NCBI RefSeq assembly: GCF_004795915.1 | Contig: NZ_CP039253.1 | Coordinates: 4,119,501-4,183,500, forward strand | Origin: Rhodococcus sp. PAMC28707 | GTDB lineage: Bacteria; Actinomycetota; Actinomycetes; Mycobacteriales; Mycobacteriaceae | Length of the DNA stretch: 64,000 nucleotides | Direction of reading: 5' to 3' | Shown: positions 1 to 8,394 of the stretch, one piece after another | Layout of the letters: each line of letters starts with the position of its first letter | Position numbering within the stretch: position 1 is the stretch's first letter | Notes under the pieces: model-generated | What the model was told of the DNA's origin: nothing | Databases searched by the model: none | The model's input: the letters and a program-made list of their open reading frames with translations, nothing else | Program-made: the position numbers and the translations under genes

Positions 1-1
1 C

Positions 2-1069
2 GAACTGGATTACGCCGGTGAAGCGGTCAAACTTCTCGCCGAACTGACGCTCGGGTTGGTGTTGTTCGTCGACGCCTCGCGCATCGACTTCGCCGCACTA
101 CGGCACCAGCTTGCGCTGCCTGCCCGACTGCTCGCGTTCGGGCTTCCAGGGACGATCGCAGTCGGAGTCGCTGCTGCACTGATGATCTTCGATTTCTCGC
201 TACCCGAAGCGATTCTGCTCGCAGTGATTCTTGCCCCCACCGATGCCGCGCTTGGGAAGGCGGTCGTGACTCTGCCGTCGCTACCGACGGTGGTCCGTCA
301 AGGTCTCAACGTCGAGAGTGGGCTGAACGACGGCATCTGCGTGCCGATCTTCTTGGTCGTGCTTGCGATTGCCCACACGGAGACCGGAACGATCGGAGGT
401 GGTGCCGCCGCCGTCCTGGTTCTCGAGCAGATCGGCTACGGTGTCGCCGCCGGTATCGTTGCTGGGGTCGTTGCGGGAACTGTGCTCGTCCTCGCCGGAC
501 GTCGAAACTCGATAGACCCGTTCTGGGTTCAGATCGTCCCGGTAGCGGCTGCTGCACTCGCCTATACCGCGGCCGTCGGGGTCGGTGGCTCCGGGTTCAT
601 CGCAGCATTCGTCGGGGGGCTGGCGTTCGGAGTGATCCGCAGGCGGGCCGGCGGCGACGTGTCATACCTGATCGAGGAATTCGGGGATCTTTCCAGCGCA
701 GTGACATTCATCGTCTACGGTGCTGTCTTGCTCGGGCCCGCACTCGGTAGTTTGTCCTGGGCCGTGCTCGGGTACGCCGTGGTGAGCCTCACCGTGGTCC
801 GCATGTTGCCCGTCGCAGGGGCAATGATCGGTCTGCACGCCCGGGCGCCCACCGTTGGGTTCGTCGGGTGGTTCGGGCCGCGTGGTCTCGCTACTATCGT
901 CTTCGTCATCCTCATCGTCGAAGAACCTCACGAATTGCCCCACGAGAGTCTTCTACTGACCACCGCGGTGATCACGATCGGGCTTTCCGTTGTGGCCCAT
1001 GGACTTACCGCGGCCCCGCTCGCCGGGCGATACTCGAGGTGGTATCGATCGTCCTCTCAGCGCACGTGA
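2..1069 (+). CDS. Cation:proton antiporter, CPA1-type (5' end outside window)
   Basis: Integral membrane antiporter exchanging Na+ or K+ for protons. The frame is open from the first bases of the window, so the N-terminus is missing. A TTG at 56 is only an internal codon. The remaining 355 or so residues contain about nine hydrophobic segments and the family's conserved membrane motifs: LAPTDAAL near residue 80 (the acidic residue expected in the ion path) and NVESGLNDG near 108. The end carries the GWFGPRGLATIVF stretch usual for CPA1 proteins. The cation is not determined by the sequence. The 3' end overlaps a small reverse-strand ORF. Confidence 0.88.
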   Translation, partial: ELDYAGEAVKLLAELTLGLVLFVDASRIDFAALRHQLALPARLLAFGLPGTIAVGVAAALMIFDFSLPEAILLAVILAPTDAALGKAVVTLPSLPTVVRQGLNVESGLNDGICVPIFLVVLAIAHTETGTIGGGAAAVLVLEQIGYGVAAGIVAGVVAGTVLVLAGRRNSIDPFWVQIVPVAAAALAYTAAVGVGGSGFIAAFVGGLAFGVIRRRAGGDVSYLIEEFGDLSSAVTFIVYGAVLLGPALGSLSWAVLGYAVVSLTVVRMLPVAGAMIGLHARAPTVGFVGWFGPRGLATIVFVILIVEEPHELPHESLLLTTAVITIGLSVVAHGLTAAPLAGRYSRWYRSSSQRT

Positions 1070-1253
1070 CCGACTCGCTGCGGCCGACCACCACGATCGG
1101 CGCTGATACCGCCAAGGCCAGCGAGATCCATCGGATCGCACCACGACTGGTAAGGAACCAGAAGAACGCCGCGACCCCGACGACGAGGGCACCGACCGTC
1201 ACCGCGAGCAACGCCAGCGTCCGTGCGCCCGCGAACGCGACGAGTACAGCCAC
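1005..1253 (-). CDS. Small putative membrane protein
   Basis: An 82-residue ORF from a GTG at 1253, with two or three hydrophobic stretches rich in Ala, Val and Leu, so it is probably a small inner-membrane protein. The frame stays open upstream to about 1331 (a basic, then hydrophobic sequence) but offers no better start codon, so the N-terminus is uncertain. The last 65 bases overlap the antiporter 3' end tail-to-tail. No family was recognised and no function is proposed. Confidence 0.4.
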   Translation of the reverse strand: MAVLVAFAGARTLALLAVTVGALVVGVAAFFWFLTSRGAIRWISLALAVSAPIVVVGRSESVTCAERTIDTTSSIARRAGPR

Positions 1254-1410
1254 CGCACCGATCGCCGCGCCGAAAGCGGCCCGTGCCGCCCAGCGCTGGC
1301 TGACGGAAGGGCGTTTGTTCGTAGTGAAGACTCATAACCACACCTCCGTGATCGGCATGCTTCTACATCGACCGTGTCCTCGATGCTAGTGGCAGGTGCC
1401 CGCTCCCACC

Positions 1411-2322
1411 TCACGAATCTCCCTTCGTCGAGGGATCGGTGCGCTCGGGAACCAACGCGGGTTCGGGACCGCGAAGAACCCGGCCGATCGTTCCTTCGTC
1501 GAGGGCGAGAGCCTTGGTGACAGCAGCGGCACCGACGATGATGACGGAGTACCCGAACAGCCAGCTGATCGAAGTGAATACCAGACCCCATTGGCCGAAT
1601 TGCGCTTCTGCGGTCTCGGTGATTCGGGGGAGGACGACGCGTCCTCCGGCGCGAAAAGCAGTGAGCCCCGCCGCGGTGAGAGCGCCGGTAGCCCACAGCA
1701 CTCGGCCGGATACCCAGCCTCCTGTGAGCAGATGCGGGGTGAGTACCCACACGAACAGCCATACGGCGAACTCCACCACAAGCGCCAGGGGTCTGCCGAC
1801 GAACCTGAGCTCGGCAACCGAGCGGGCGATTCCGAGCAGCGGTACCGACATGGCGACTGTGAACAGGACTGCCATCCACCGCCAAGCATGATTGAGACCA
1901 CTCGGCGGCATGTTCCAGATTTTCGCGTAGATCCGGGTGAGGGTGCGAGCGAACGAGGTGCCGCTGATGACGACCATCAGTAGTCCCACGACGCCGAACG
2001 CGGCAAAAGAAGGATCATTCGCTTGTAGTCCACCACCTCCGAGGGGTCCGCCGGCCGGGTCGAATCCGAACTGATCGTCGATTCCGTGTGCGACGATGTC
2101 ACCGCCGGTGAGCGTCGTGCCCACAATGATGACGGGGAGAACCGACGTGAAGATCTTGGCGGCGAGCGTCATTGCACGATCGAAGAGTTCGATTGCCACG
2201 ATCTCTTCGATCACCCGCCGAAACGTCCTGCCGGGTGAGGTTCTCTCGAACCAGCCATCTGCTTCGGTTCGCGCGTGGCGAGCCTCCCGGGCCAGAACCA
2301 CGGACAATCTTGTCGGCCTCAC
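1411..2322 (-). CDS. YihY/BrkB-family membrane protein
   Basis: A 303-residue protein with a short basic N-terminus and about six hydrophobic segments, the usual layout of the YihY/UPF0761 family (once misassigned as RNase BN). The biochemical role of the family is not settled. The N-terminal region around residues 38-60 (IEEIVAIELFDRAMTLAAKI) matches its first membrane helix region. The GTG at 2322 gives a normal family length. It is separated by about 77 bp from the upstream end of the amidase gene on the same strand, so co-transcription is possible but not shown. Confidence 0.75.
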   Translation of the reverse strand: MRPTRLSVVLAREARHARTEADGWFERTSPGRTFRRVIEEIVAIELFDRAMTLAAKIFTSVLPVIIVGTTLTGGDIVAHGIDDQFGFDPAGGPLGGGGLQANDPSFAAFGVVGLLMVVISGTSFARTLTRIYAKIWNMPPSGLNHAWRWMAVLFTVAMSVPLLGIARSVAELRFVGRPLALVVEFAVWLFVWVLTPHLLTGGWVSGRVLWATGALTAAGLTAFRAGGRVVLPRITETAEAQFGQWGLVFTSISWLFGYSVIIVGAAAVTKALALDEGTIGRVLRGPEPALVPERTDPSTKGDS

Positions 2323-2399
2323 CCCGTCGACTCAACTCAGGTTGGGTGGGTGTGTCTTCGTCCGTGGCAGATGAAGTGGGAGTAGGTCGACGGTGCCGC

Positions 2400-3803
2400 T
2401 CACCACCACTGTTCGGGTCGCTCGAGGTGCCATTGCAGCACATTCTCCAGTTGTGCGGCAACGGAGACCAGCAGCGGTTCCGAGGATTCGTGGCCCATCA
2501 ATTGCAGACCGATCGGCAGGCCGTTCGTGGTGAAGCCGGCCGGGATGTTCACACTCGGCCATCCGAGAACGTTCCACGGCCAGGTGTAGGGACAGTGTTC
2601 GGTGATGATGCGGTCGGTCTCGCTGTTGGTTTTGTCGTCGATTGCTTCGATCAGCGGCGGTGGAGTAGCCGTCGTCGGAGCCAGCACGATGTCGTATTCG
2701 TCGAATATTCGGCCGATACGACGCCGGATCCGCGGTTCCGCGGCGCGAGCTGCGCGCAGCGGGGCACCGGAAAGGGCGCGCCCGTGTTTTGCGTTGGCAC
2801 GGGTCCGAGGATCGGCCAGCGACGCATCCGGGAGCTGATCGAGCCAGGCTGCCACACCGGCCAGTGAACGGGGAAGGAAATTGAGCCCCAACGTAATTCC
2901 GTATTTCGGATCGTCAACGACGACGTGATGGCCCAATGACCGCAGCACCGCTGCCATCTCGTAGGCCGCCGCCGAGATCTCGGGGTCCAGTTTCGAGGGT
3001 GTCGGAATGAACGGCTTGCGCAGGCTCAGCGCGATCCTGAGCGGGCCTGGATTGCGCCCGACCGAGTCCGAGACCTGCAACGGAGCGGGCTTGTGCAGAT
3101 CGCCCTCGTGACTGCCCGAGACGATATCGAGCAGAAGTGCCGCATCAGCGACGGTCCTCGCCAACGGGCCGATGACGGTGATGCCATTGAAGGCCTCGGG
3201 CTGCGGCCACGTCGAGATGCGTCCACGCTGCGGTTTGATTCCGACGAGATTGGTCCACGACGCCGGAATGCGCACCGAGCCCGCACCATCGGAACCCAGC
3301 GCAGCCGAAACCAATTCGGCGGCAACCGCTGCCGAACTTCCGCCGGACGAACCGCCGGGCGTGTGTGTACGGCTCCAGGGATTTCGAGTGTGCCCGAACG
3401 CGCTACCGCCGGTGAGCGGCCACTGTCCGAGCTCCGGACTGTTCGTTTTACCAACTATGACGGCCCCGGCGTCGCGAAGTCTGCGCACTACCTCCGAATC
3501 GGCGGCTGCCCGCGGGAACTCCCCGGCACATCCGAAGGCCGTCGGTTCACCGGTGACATCGACGTCGTCCTTCACCGCGATCGGCACACCCAGAAGGGGA
3601 GCAGTGTGCCCCGTTGCACGTAGTCGATCGGCTTCCCAGGCCTCCTGTAGTGCGGCGTCACCTCGCACGATGCGGAACGCATTCAGAGTTGGCTGACTCT
3701 TCTCGATCCGGTCCAGCGACTCGGTGACGGCCTGAACCGAGGTGATGCGGCCTGCTGCGAGTGCTGCGGCCTGTTCGACGAGGGTCGCGCGAGAAAAGTC
3801 CAC
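2400..3803 (-). CDS. Amidase (amidase signature family)
   Basis: Cytoplasmic hydrolase of carboxamides using a Ser-cisSer-Lys triad. The sequence shows the catalytic lysine in IAVKDDVDVTGEPTA (around residue 77), the cis-serine in the GGSSGGSSAA loop (around 152) and the nucleophile region GSDGAGSVRIPAS (around 175), so all three catalytic elements are present. The 467-residue length is normal. The GTG at 3803 lies 47 bp from the divergent recO start, the order also found for amiA2-recO in mycobacteria. The substrate cannot be read from the sequence. Confidence 0.9.
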   Translation of the reverse strand: MDFSRATLVEQAAALAAGRITSVQAVTESLDRIEKSQPTLNAFRIVRGDAALQEAWEADRLRATGHTAPLLGVPIAVKDDVDVTGEPTAFGCAGEFPRAAADSEVVRRLRDAGAVIVGKTNSPELGQWPLTGGSAFGHTRNPWSRTHTPGGSSGGSSAAVAAELVSAALGSDGAGSVRIPASWTNLVGIKPQRGRISTWPQPEAFNGITVIGPLARTVADAALLLDIVSGSHEGDLHKPAPLQVSDSVGRNPGPLRIALSLRKPFIPTPSKLDPEISAAAYEMAAVLRSLGHHVVVDDPKYGITLGLNFLPRSLAGVAAWLDQLPDASLADPRTRANAKHGRALSGAPLRAARAAEPRIRRRIGRIFDEYDIVLAPTTATPPPLIEAIDDKTNSETDRIITEHCPYTWPWNVLGWPSVNIPAGFTTNGLPIGLQLMGHESSEPLLVSVAAQLENVLQWHLERPEQWW

Positions 3804-3850
3804 GCTGGCACAGTATCGAACAGCCGGACCAGCGTGGGAGGATTGAACAC

Positions 3851-4675
3851 GTGAGGCTCTATCGGGACAACGCAGTCGTGCTGCGCCAGCACAAGCTGGG
3901 CGAAGCCGATCGGATTGTCACGCTCCTGACCCGAGACAACGGAATCGTCCGGGCCGTCGCGAAGGGCGTCCGCCGCACGAAGTCCAAGTTCGGGGCGAGG
4001 CTGGAGCCGTTCGCTCACGTCGACGTTCTTCTCTACCCCGGACGTAACCTCGACATCGTCACGCAGGTCCACACCATCGACGCCTTCGGCGGCGATATCG
4101 TGACCGACTACGGCTGTTACACCACCGGATGCGCGATTCTCGAAACGGCAGAACGCCTGGCGGGCGAAGAACATGCACCCGCCAGGCGTCTTCATCAACT
4201 GACTGTCGGGGCGCTGCGCGCACTAGGCGACCGTGCTCGTCCACCAGAGTTGGTCCTCGACGCCTTCCTGCTGCGCGCAATGGGGTACGCCGGGTGGGCG
4301 CCGTCGTTGACCGAGTGCGCCCGGTGCGCCGCTCCCGGCCCACATCGGGCGTTCCATGTCGCGGCAGGTGGCTCCGTCTGCGTTCACTGCAGGCCACCCG
4401 GGGCGGCGACCCCGATGGCCGGTGTACTCGACCTGATGGTTGCCCTCGAGCGTGGTGAGTGGGTCTACACCGAGACGACGTCGACTGCGGTGCGTAGCCA
4501 GGCGAGTGGCCTTGTCGCCGCGCATCTGCAATGGCATCTCGAGCGTCAGTTGCGGACGTTGCCCCTGATCGAACGATCGAAGCCGCATCAGGTCGAGGCT
4601 GAGTCGGTCCGAATATCCACCGTCGGGCAGGATGAAGACCGTGATTCGACGACGCGAACCGCGTACCCGGCCTGA
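3851..4675 (+). CDS. recO: DNA repair protein RecO
   Basis: Recombination mediator that acts with RecR to load RecA on single-stranded DNA coated by SSB. The N-terminal OB-fold begins at the GTG at 3851 with [20 protein letters not shown]. Starting further upstream would add residues before the conserved start. A zinc-binding pair of CxxC motifs (CARC and CVHC) lies near residues 155-180, as in Gram-positive RecO proteins. The 3' end overlaps uppS by 44 bp, so the two genes are translated from one message. Confidence 0.94.
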   Translation: MRLYRDNAVVLRQHKLGEADRIVTLLTRDNGIVRAVAKGVRRTKSKFGARLEPFAHVDVLLYPGRNLDIVTQVHTIDAFGGDIVTDYGCYTTGCAILETAERLAGEEHAPARRLHQLTVGALRALGDRARPPELVLDAFLLRAMGYAGWAPSLTECARCAAPGPHRAFHVAAGGSVCVHCRPPGAATPMAGVLDLMVALERGEWVYTETTSTAVRSQASGLVAAHLQWHLERQLRTLPLIERSKPHQVEAESVRISTVGQDEDRDSTTRTAYPA

Positions 4676-5450
4676 CGAGGAGATCGCTGTACGCCCACCG
4701 GACCCGCATCCGTCGGGCGCCCGGCCGCCGATCCTGCAGCCCGAGCTGATTCCACGGCATGTCGCGTTGGTCATGGACGGCAACGGTCGGTGGGCGCAGG
4801 ACCGAGGCCTGCCGCGTACCGCGGGACACGAGCGCGGCGAGGCCGTGCTCATGGATACGGTCAGTGGCTGCATCGACATCGGGGTGAAATGGCTCTCGGC
4901 GTATGCGTTCTCGACGGAGAACTGGAAGCGTAGTCCCGAAGAGGTGAAATTCCTGATGGGATTCAACCGCGATGTCATCCGGCGTCGGCGCGACGAAATG
5001 AACGAGATGGGTGTTCGCGTTCGGTGGGCCGGCCGTCGACCTCGCCTGTGGCGCAGTGTGATCAAGGAGCTCGAGGTCGCCGAGGAGTTGACGAAGCACA
5101 ACACCGTCATGACGCTGACGATGTGTGTCAACTATGGCGGACGGGCCGAAATTGCCGACGCGACAAAGGAAATAGCGCGGCTGGTTGCGCAGGGAAAACT
5201 CGACCCGGAGAAGATCACCGAGGCGACCGTCGCGAAGTATCTCGACGAGCCCGACATGCCCGACGTCGACCTGTTTCTGCGTCCGTCCGGTGAGCAGCGC
5301 ACGTCCAACTTCCTGCTGTGGCAATCGGCCTACGCGGAGTTCGTATTTCAAAAGAAGCTGTTCCCGGACTTCGACCGCCGGGATCTGTGGGCGGCATGTG
5401 TCGAATTCGCTTCCAGAGACCGCAGATTCGGTGGAGTCAAGTATGAGTGA
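4632..5450 (+). CDS. uppS: Isoprenyl (decaprenyl) diphosphate synthase
   Basis: Cis-prenyltransferase that makes the long-chain polyprenyl diphosphate carrier for cell-wall assembly by adding isopentenyl diphosphate units. Seen in the sequence: [17 protein letters not shown] near residue 43 (catalytic Asp and pyrophosphate-binding Asn/Gly), the [12 protein letters not shown] stretch and the C-terminal [15 protein letters not shown] motif. The 272-residue length and an N-terminal extension of about 40 residues are usual in Mycobacteriales. It sits between overlapping recO and a small conserved gene in one tight transcription unit. Confidence 0.95.
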   Translation: MKTVIRRREPRTRPDEEIAVRPPDPHPSGARPPILQPELIPRHVALVMDGNGRWAQDRGLPRTAGHERGEAVLMDTVSGCIDIGVKWLSAYAFSTENWKRSPEEVKFLMGFNRDVIRRRRDEMNEMGVRVRWAGRRPRLWRSVIKELEVAEELTKHNTVMTLTMCVNYGGRAEIADATKEIARLVAQGKLDPEKITEATVAKYLDEPDMPDVDLFLRPSGEQRTSNFLLWQSAYAEFVFQKKLFPDFDRRDLWAACVEFASRDRRFGGVKYE

Positions 5451-5838
5451 ACAGTTGTCCTTGCAATCCCGCGCCCAGATTGCGCTGACCCAGTTCGCTA
5501 CCGTCACAGTGGCGGAGGAGGGGTCGCTGGGGTTCGACTACGCGGGGGCCTTGTGCTCGTTGCGTTCGCTCGTGCTGTCGCCGGGTCTCGAAGTGCTTTC
5601 TCTGACAGCGGTTCTGGCGTGGGATCGCCCGGTGAAGGCCTCACTGCACAAGAAGGTCGCAGATCGAAACGCCGAGTCGCAGTTCGGCTCGATCTCGGTC
5701 AATGTCAACGGAAAGATGGCCGACGTACTGCTGCGGTACACATTCCCGGCCAGCGGCCTCGACGACGAACCGCTGATGACGATGCTGGTCCTCGTGCTCG
5801 CAGGCGTCGAGAAGGCACGTGTAGGACTCTTGCCGTGA
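5443..5838 (+). CDS. Conserved small protein downstream of uppS
   Basis: A 131-residue protein whose ATG lies inside the uppS stop region (8-bp overlap), which indicates translational coupling. It corresponds in position to the small conserved gene between uppS and zur in mycobacteria. The sequence alternates short hydrophobic beta-like stretches without signal peptide or membrane segment. It loosely resembles the YbjN/type III secretion chaperone fold, but I could not identify a diagnostic motif. The function is unknown. Confidence 0.75.
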   Translation: MSEQLSLQSRAQIALTQFATVTVAEEGSLGFDYAGALCSLRSLVLSPGLEVLSLTAVLAWDRPVKASLHKKVADRNAESQFGSISVNVNGKMADVLLRYTFPASGLDDEPLMTMLVLVLAGVEKARVGLLP

Positions 5839-5860
5839 CGCCTGCTCGTGAAGGGCCGAG

Positions 5861-6301
5861 CTAGGAGCCTGCTCGGCACTCGCTGCAGGTACCGAAAATT
5901 TCGACCGTGTGGCTGACGTCGCTGAAGCCGTTGTCCTCGGCGACGTCCTGCGACCATTTCTCCACGTCTGCGCCCTCGACCTCCACGGTGTAGCCACAGA
6001 GTCGGCACACCAGATGGTGGTGATGCCCGGACGAGCATCGCCGATACACCGATTCACCGGTGTCGATGCGAAGAACGTCCACGGTGCCTGCGTCGGCGAG
6101 GGTCTGCAACGTGCGGTAGACGGTGGTGAGGCCGATACCTTCTCCGCGCTTGCGGAGTTCGTCGTGCAGATCCTGCGCGGATCGGAACTCCTCGATGCTG
6201 TCCAAGAGGTCGGAGATCGCGCTCCGTTGTTTCGTGGCCCGCACCCCGACTACGACGGGCTTTCGGGGACGGGCGGTGTCGGTCGACGAACTGTCGGTCA
6301 T
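5861..6301 (-). CDS. zur: Zinc uptake regulator Zur (Fur family)
   Basis: Metal-sensing repressor of zinc acquisition genes. The 146-residue protein has a winged helix (residues 20-85, including the recognition segment LTTVYRTLQTLADAG), the HHHHLVCRLCG metal site near residue 93 and a second CxxC (CSEC) at the C-terminus forming the structural zinc site. It follows the ArsR-type gene by 8 bp on the same strand. The same smtB-zur pair is autoregulated by zinc in mycobacteria, so coordinated control is likely here. Confidence 0.92.
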   Translation of the reverse strand: MTDSSSTDTARPRKPVVVGVRATKQRSAISDLLDSIEEFRSAQDLHDELRKRGEGIGLTTVYRTLQTLADAGTVDVLRIDTGESVYRRCSSGHHHHLVCRLCGYTVEVEGADVEKWSQDVAEDNGFSDVSHTVEIFGTCSECRAGS

Positions 6302-6309
6302 GGGTAACT

Positions 6310-6705
6310 TCAGCCTTCCTCGGCATGTGCGACGGCGTCGACGACGATGTGTGACAGATGATCGTCGACGAGACGGTAGAGAACTTCGCGGCCGTTGCGT
6401 TCACCGCGGACGACCCCGGCAGCCTTGAGAACCCGCAGGTGTTGGCTGATCAACGGCTGTGTGACGCCGAGGGCGCCGACCAGCTCGTGTACGCAGCGCT
6501 CCGATTCGCGTAGTTGAAGCACGATCGCGATACGTACCGGTGCAGCGAGAGCGCGCAGGATGTCGCCGGCGGCTGCGAGTGTTTCTTTGGGTGGGATCGG
6601 TGCCGGGGGAGCAGATGCGAACGGGTCGTGGGAATGGTCGTCGAGAGCCTGAGATGGGGGATCGTCGGCAGCACCATCGTTGCGGTGTGAGGGGTTCGTC
6701 TCCAT
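6310..6705 (-). CDS. smtB: ArsR/SmtB-family metal-responsive repressor
   Basis: Winged-helix repressor that releases DNA when it binds metal, probably zinc by synteny with mycobacterial smtB. The core includes LAAPVRIAIVLQLRESERCV, the recognition helix TQPLISQHLRVLKAAGVV and a C-terminal region with DDHLSHIVVDAVAHAEE. The spaced Asp/His residues there fit an alpha-5 type metal site. The N-terminus is a disordered Pro/Ala/His-rich tail. ATG at 6705 is chosen, but a TTG nine bases upstream has better spacing from a GGGAG motif and could be the true start. Confidence 0.88.
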   Translation of the reverse strand: METNPSHRNDGAADDPPSQALDDHSHDPFASAPPAPIPPKETLAAAGDILRALAAPVRIAIVLQLRESERCVHELVGALGVTQPLISQHLRVLKAAGVVRGERNGREVLYRLVDDHLSHIVVDAVAHAEEG

Positions 6706-6791
6706 CGTTGCCAAGAGGATCTCCCTACTTTCAGAACGTCTTTCGCCGGTGTCAGGCGCACGCACTTGGTGTTAATGCAAATCACTTCCAT

Positions 6792-6819
6792 TTTGATATG
6801 CAGGAGTATGCATGTCAAA
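6792..6819. promoter_or_regulatory. Probable SmtB operator palindrome
   Basis: Imperfect inverted repeat in the smtB-glyS divergent region: TTTGATATGCA (6792-6802) and TGCATGTCAAA (6809-6819), matching at 10 of 11 positions around a 6-bp spacer. ArsR-type repressors bind 12-2-12-like or similar interrupted palindromes of this size next to their own promoter. It is the only strong palindrome between the two genes. The assignment to SmtB rather than Zur is inferred from position and form. Confidence 0.6.
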
Positions 6820-6923
6820 CCAAATGGGGACCGTTCGGAGATACGCCGCTCGACCGATAGGCTGGCGCGAGGCCAAGCGCCTGCAACTACCCCCTCGAAC
6901 ACCGAAGATGGAGAGCTCCGCCA

Positions 6924-8309
6924 GTGGCACCCAAGTCCAAAGTCGACACCGTCGCCAACCTCGCCAAGCGTCGAGGTCTCGTATACCCCTGCGGCGAGAT
7001 CTACGGCGGTACCAAGTCTGCCTGGGACTACGGCCCGCTGGGCGTCGAGCTCAAAGAGAACATCAAGAAGCAGTGGTGGCGGAACATGGTCACCAGCCGC
7101 GAAGACACCGTCGGCCTCGACTCTTCGGTCATTCTGCCGCGTCAGGTCTGGGAAGCGTCGGGTCACGTCGAAACCTTCAGTGATCCGCTCGTCGAATCTC
7201 TGATCACCCACAAGCGCTACCGCGCCGATCATCTTCTCGAAGCCTACGAGGAGAAGCACGGTCATCCGCCGGAGAACGGCCTCGCCGATATCCGCGATCC
7301 CGAGACCGGCGACCCGGGCCAATGGACCGAACCGCGCGCGTTCTCGGGCCTGCTCAAGACGTTCCTCGGACCGGTCGACAACGAGGAAGGGCTGCACTAC
7401 CTGCGGCCCGAGACCGCTCAGGGCATCTTCGTGAACTTCGCCAACGTGCTGACGACGTCGCGCAAGAAGCCGCCGTTCGGCATCGGCCAGATCGGCAAGA
7501 GCTTCCGCAACGAAATCACCCCCGGAAACTTCATCTTCCGCACTCGCGAGTTCGAGCAGATGGAGATGGAATTCTTCGTCAAGCCCGGCGAGGACGAGGA
7601 GTGGCACGAGTACTGGATCGACTACCGCATGAAGTGGTACACCGACCTCGGTATCGACCCGGAGAATCTGCGCCTGTACGAGCATGCCAAGGAGAAGCTC
7701 TCGCACTACTCCAAGCGCACCGTCGACATCGAGTACCGCTTCGGCTTCCAGGGAAGCGCCTGGGGCGAGCTCGAGGGCGTTGCCAACCGCACCGACTACG
7801 ACCTCTCGGTGCACTCGAAGGTATCCGGCCAGGACTTGAGCTACTACGAGCAGGCAACCGACACCCGCTACACGCCGTACGTCATCGAGCCGGCGGCCGG
7901 TCTGACTCGTTCGCTGATGGCATTCCTCGTCGACGCGTACTCAGAGGACGAGGCACCCAACGCCAAGGGCGGCGTCGACAAGCGCGTCGTACTCAAGCTC
8001 GACCGCCGCCTCGCTCCGGTCAAGGTTGCCGTTCTGCCGCTCTCGCGTAATGCGGATCTGACGCCGAAGGCGAAGGACCTGGCACAGCAATTGCGTCAGT
8101 ACTGGAATGTGGAATTCGACGACGCCGGAGCCATCGGCCGTCGATACCGTCGCCAGGACGAGATCGGTACGCCGTTCTGCATCACCGTCGACTTCGACAC
8201 CCTCGACGACCATGCCGTCACCATCCGCGAGCGCGACACGATGGCGCAGGAGCGGGTTGCTCTCGATCAGGTCGAGGGCTACCTCGCGCAGCGGTTGCTC
8301 GGAGCCTAG
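6924..8309 (+). CDS. glyS: Glycine-tRNA ligase
   Basis: Class II aminoacyl-tRNA synthetase charging tRNA-Gly, of the homodimeric (non-alpha/beta) type. Its 461 residues start at the GTG at 6924, and the N-terminus has the expected [17 protein letters not shown] segment. Class II motif 2 is seen around [19 protein letters not shown] and motif 3 near [12 protein letters not shown]. The C-terminal third is the anticodon-binding domain. It is divergent from the metal-regulator pair, as in mycobacteria, and is followed by a strong hairpin. Confidence 0.97.
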   Translation: MAPKSKVDTVANLAKRRGLVYPCGEIYGGTKSAWDYGPLGVELKENIKKQWWRNMVTSREDTVGLDSSVILPRQVWEASGHVETFSDPLVESLITHKRYRADHLLEAYEEKHGHPPENGLADIRDPETGDPGQWTEPRAFSGLLKTFLGPVDNEEGLHYLRPETAQGIFVNFANVLTTSRKKPPFGIGQIGKSFRNEITPGNFIFRTREFEQMEMEFFVKPGEDEEWHEYWIDYRMKWYTDLGIDPENLRLYEHAKEKLSHYSKRTVDIEYRFGFQGSAWGELEGVANRTDYDLSVHSKVSGQDLSYYEQATDTRYTPYVIEPAAGLTRSLMAFLVDAYSEDEAPNAKGGVDKRVVLKLDRRLAPVKVAVLPLSRNADLTPKAKDLAQQLRQYWNVEFDDAGAIGRRYRRQDEIGTPFCITVDFDTLDDHAVTIRERDTMAQERVALDQVEGYLAQRLLGA

Positions 8310-8318
8310 AACACCGAA

Positions 8319-8355
8319 GTCGAGGTGACCGAACGTCGTGTTCGGTCACCTCGAC
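8319..8355. terminator. Strong hairpin between convergent genes
   Basis: Perfect 16-bp inverted repeat (8319-8334 and 8340-8355) with a 5-base loop, placed between the ends of glyS and the convergent TPM-domain gene. There is no T-run, so it is probably a bidirectional actinobacterial terminator of the I-shaped type. Confidence 0.75.
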
Positions 8356-8394
8356 TCAGGCGCACAACCTCGGCGACCGGGCGCGACCAGTCGT

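Noticed and set aside
4059-5507. Long reverse-strand ORF across recO and uppS
   Set aside because: It is the antisense of two clearly recognised core genes and has the Arg/Ser-rich composition of a GC-rich shadow frame.
6450-7814. Long reverse-strand ORF opposite glyS
   Set aside because: It is antisense to glyS and out of frame with smtB; its Val/Asp/Leu composition reflects the glyS third positions.
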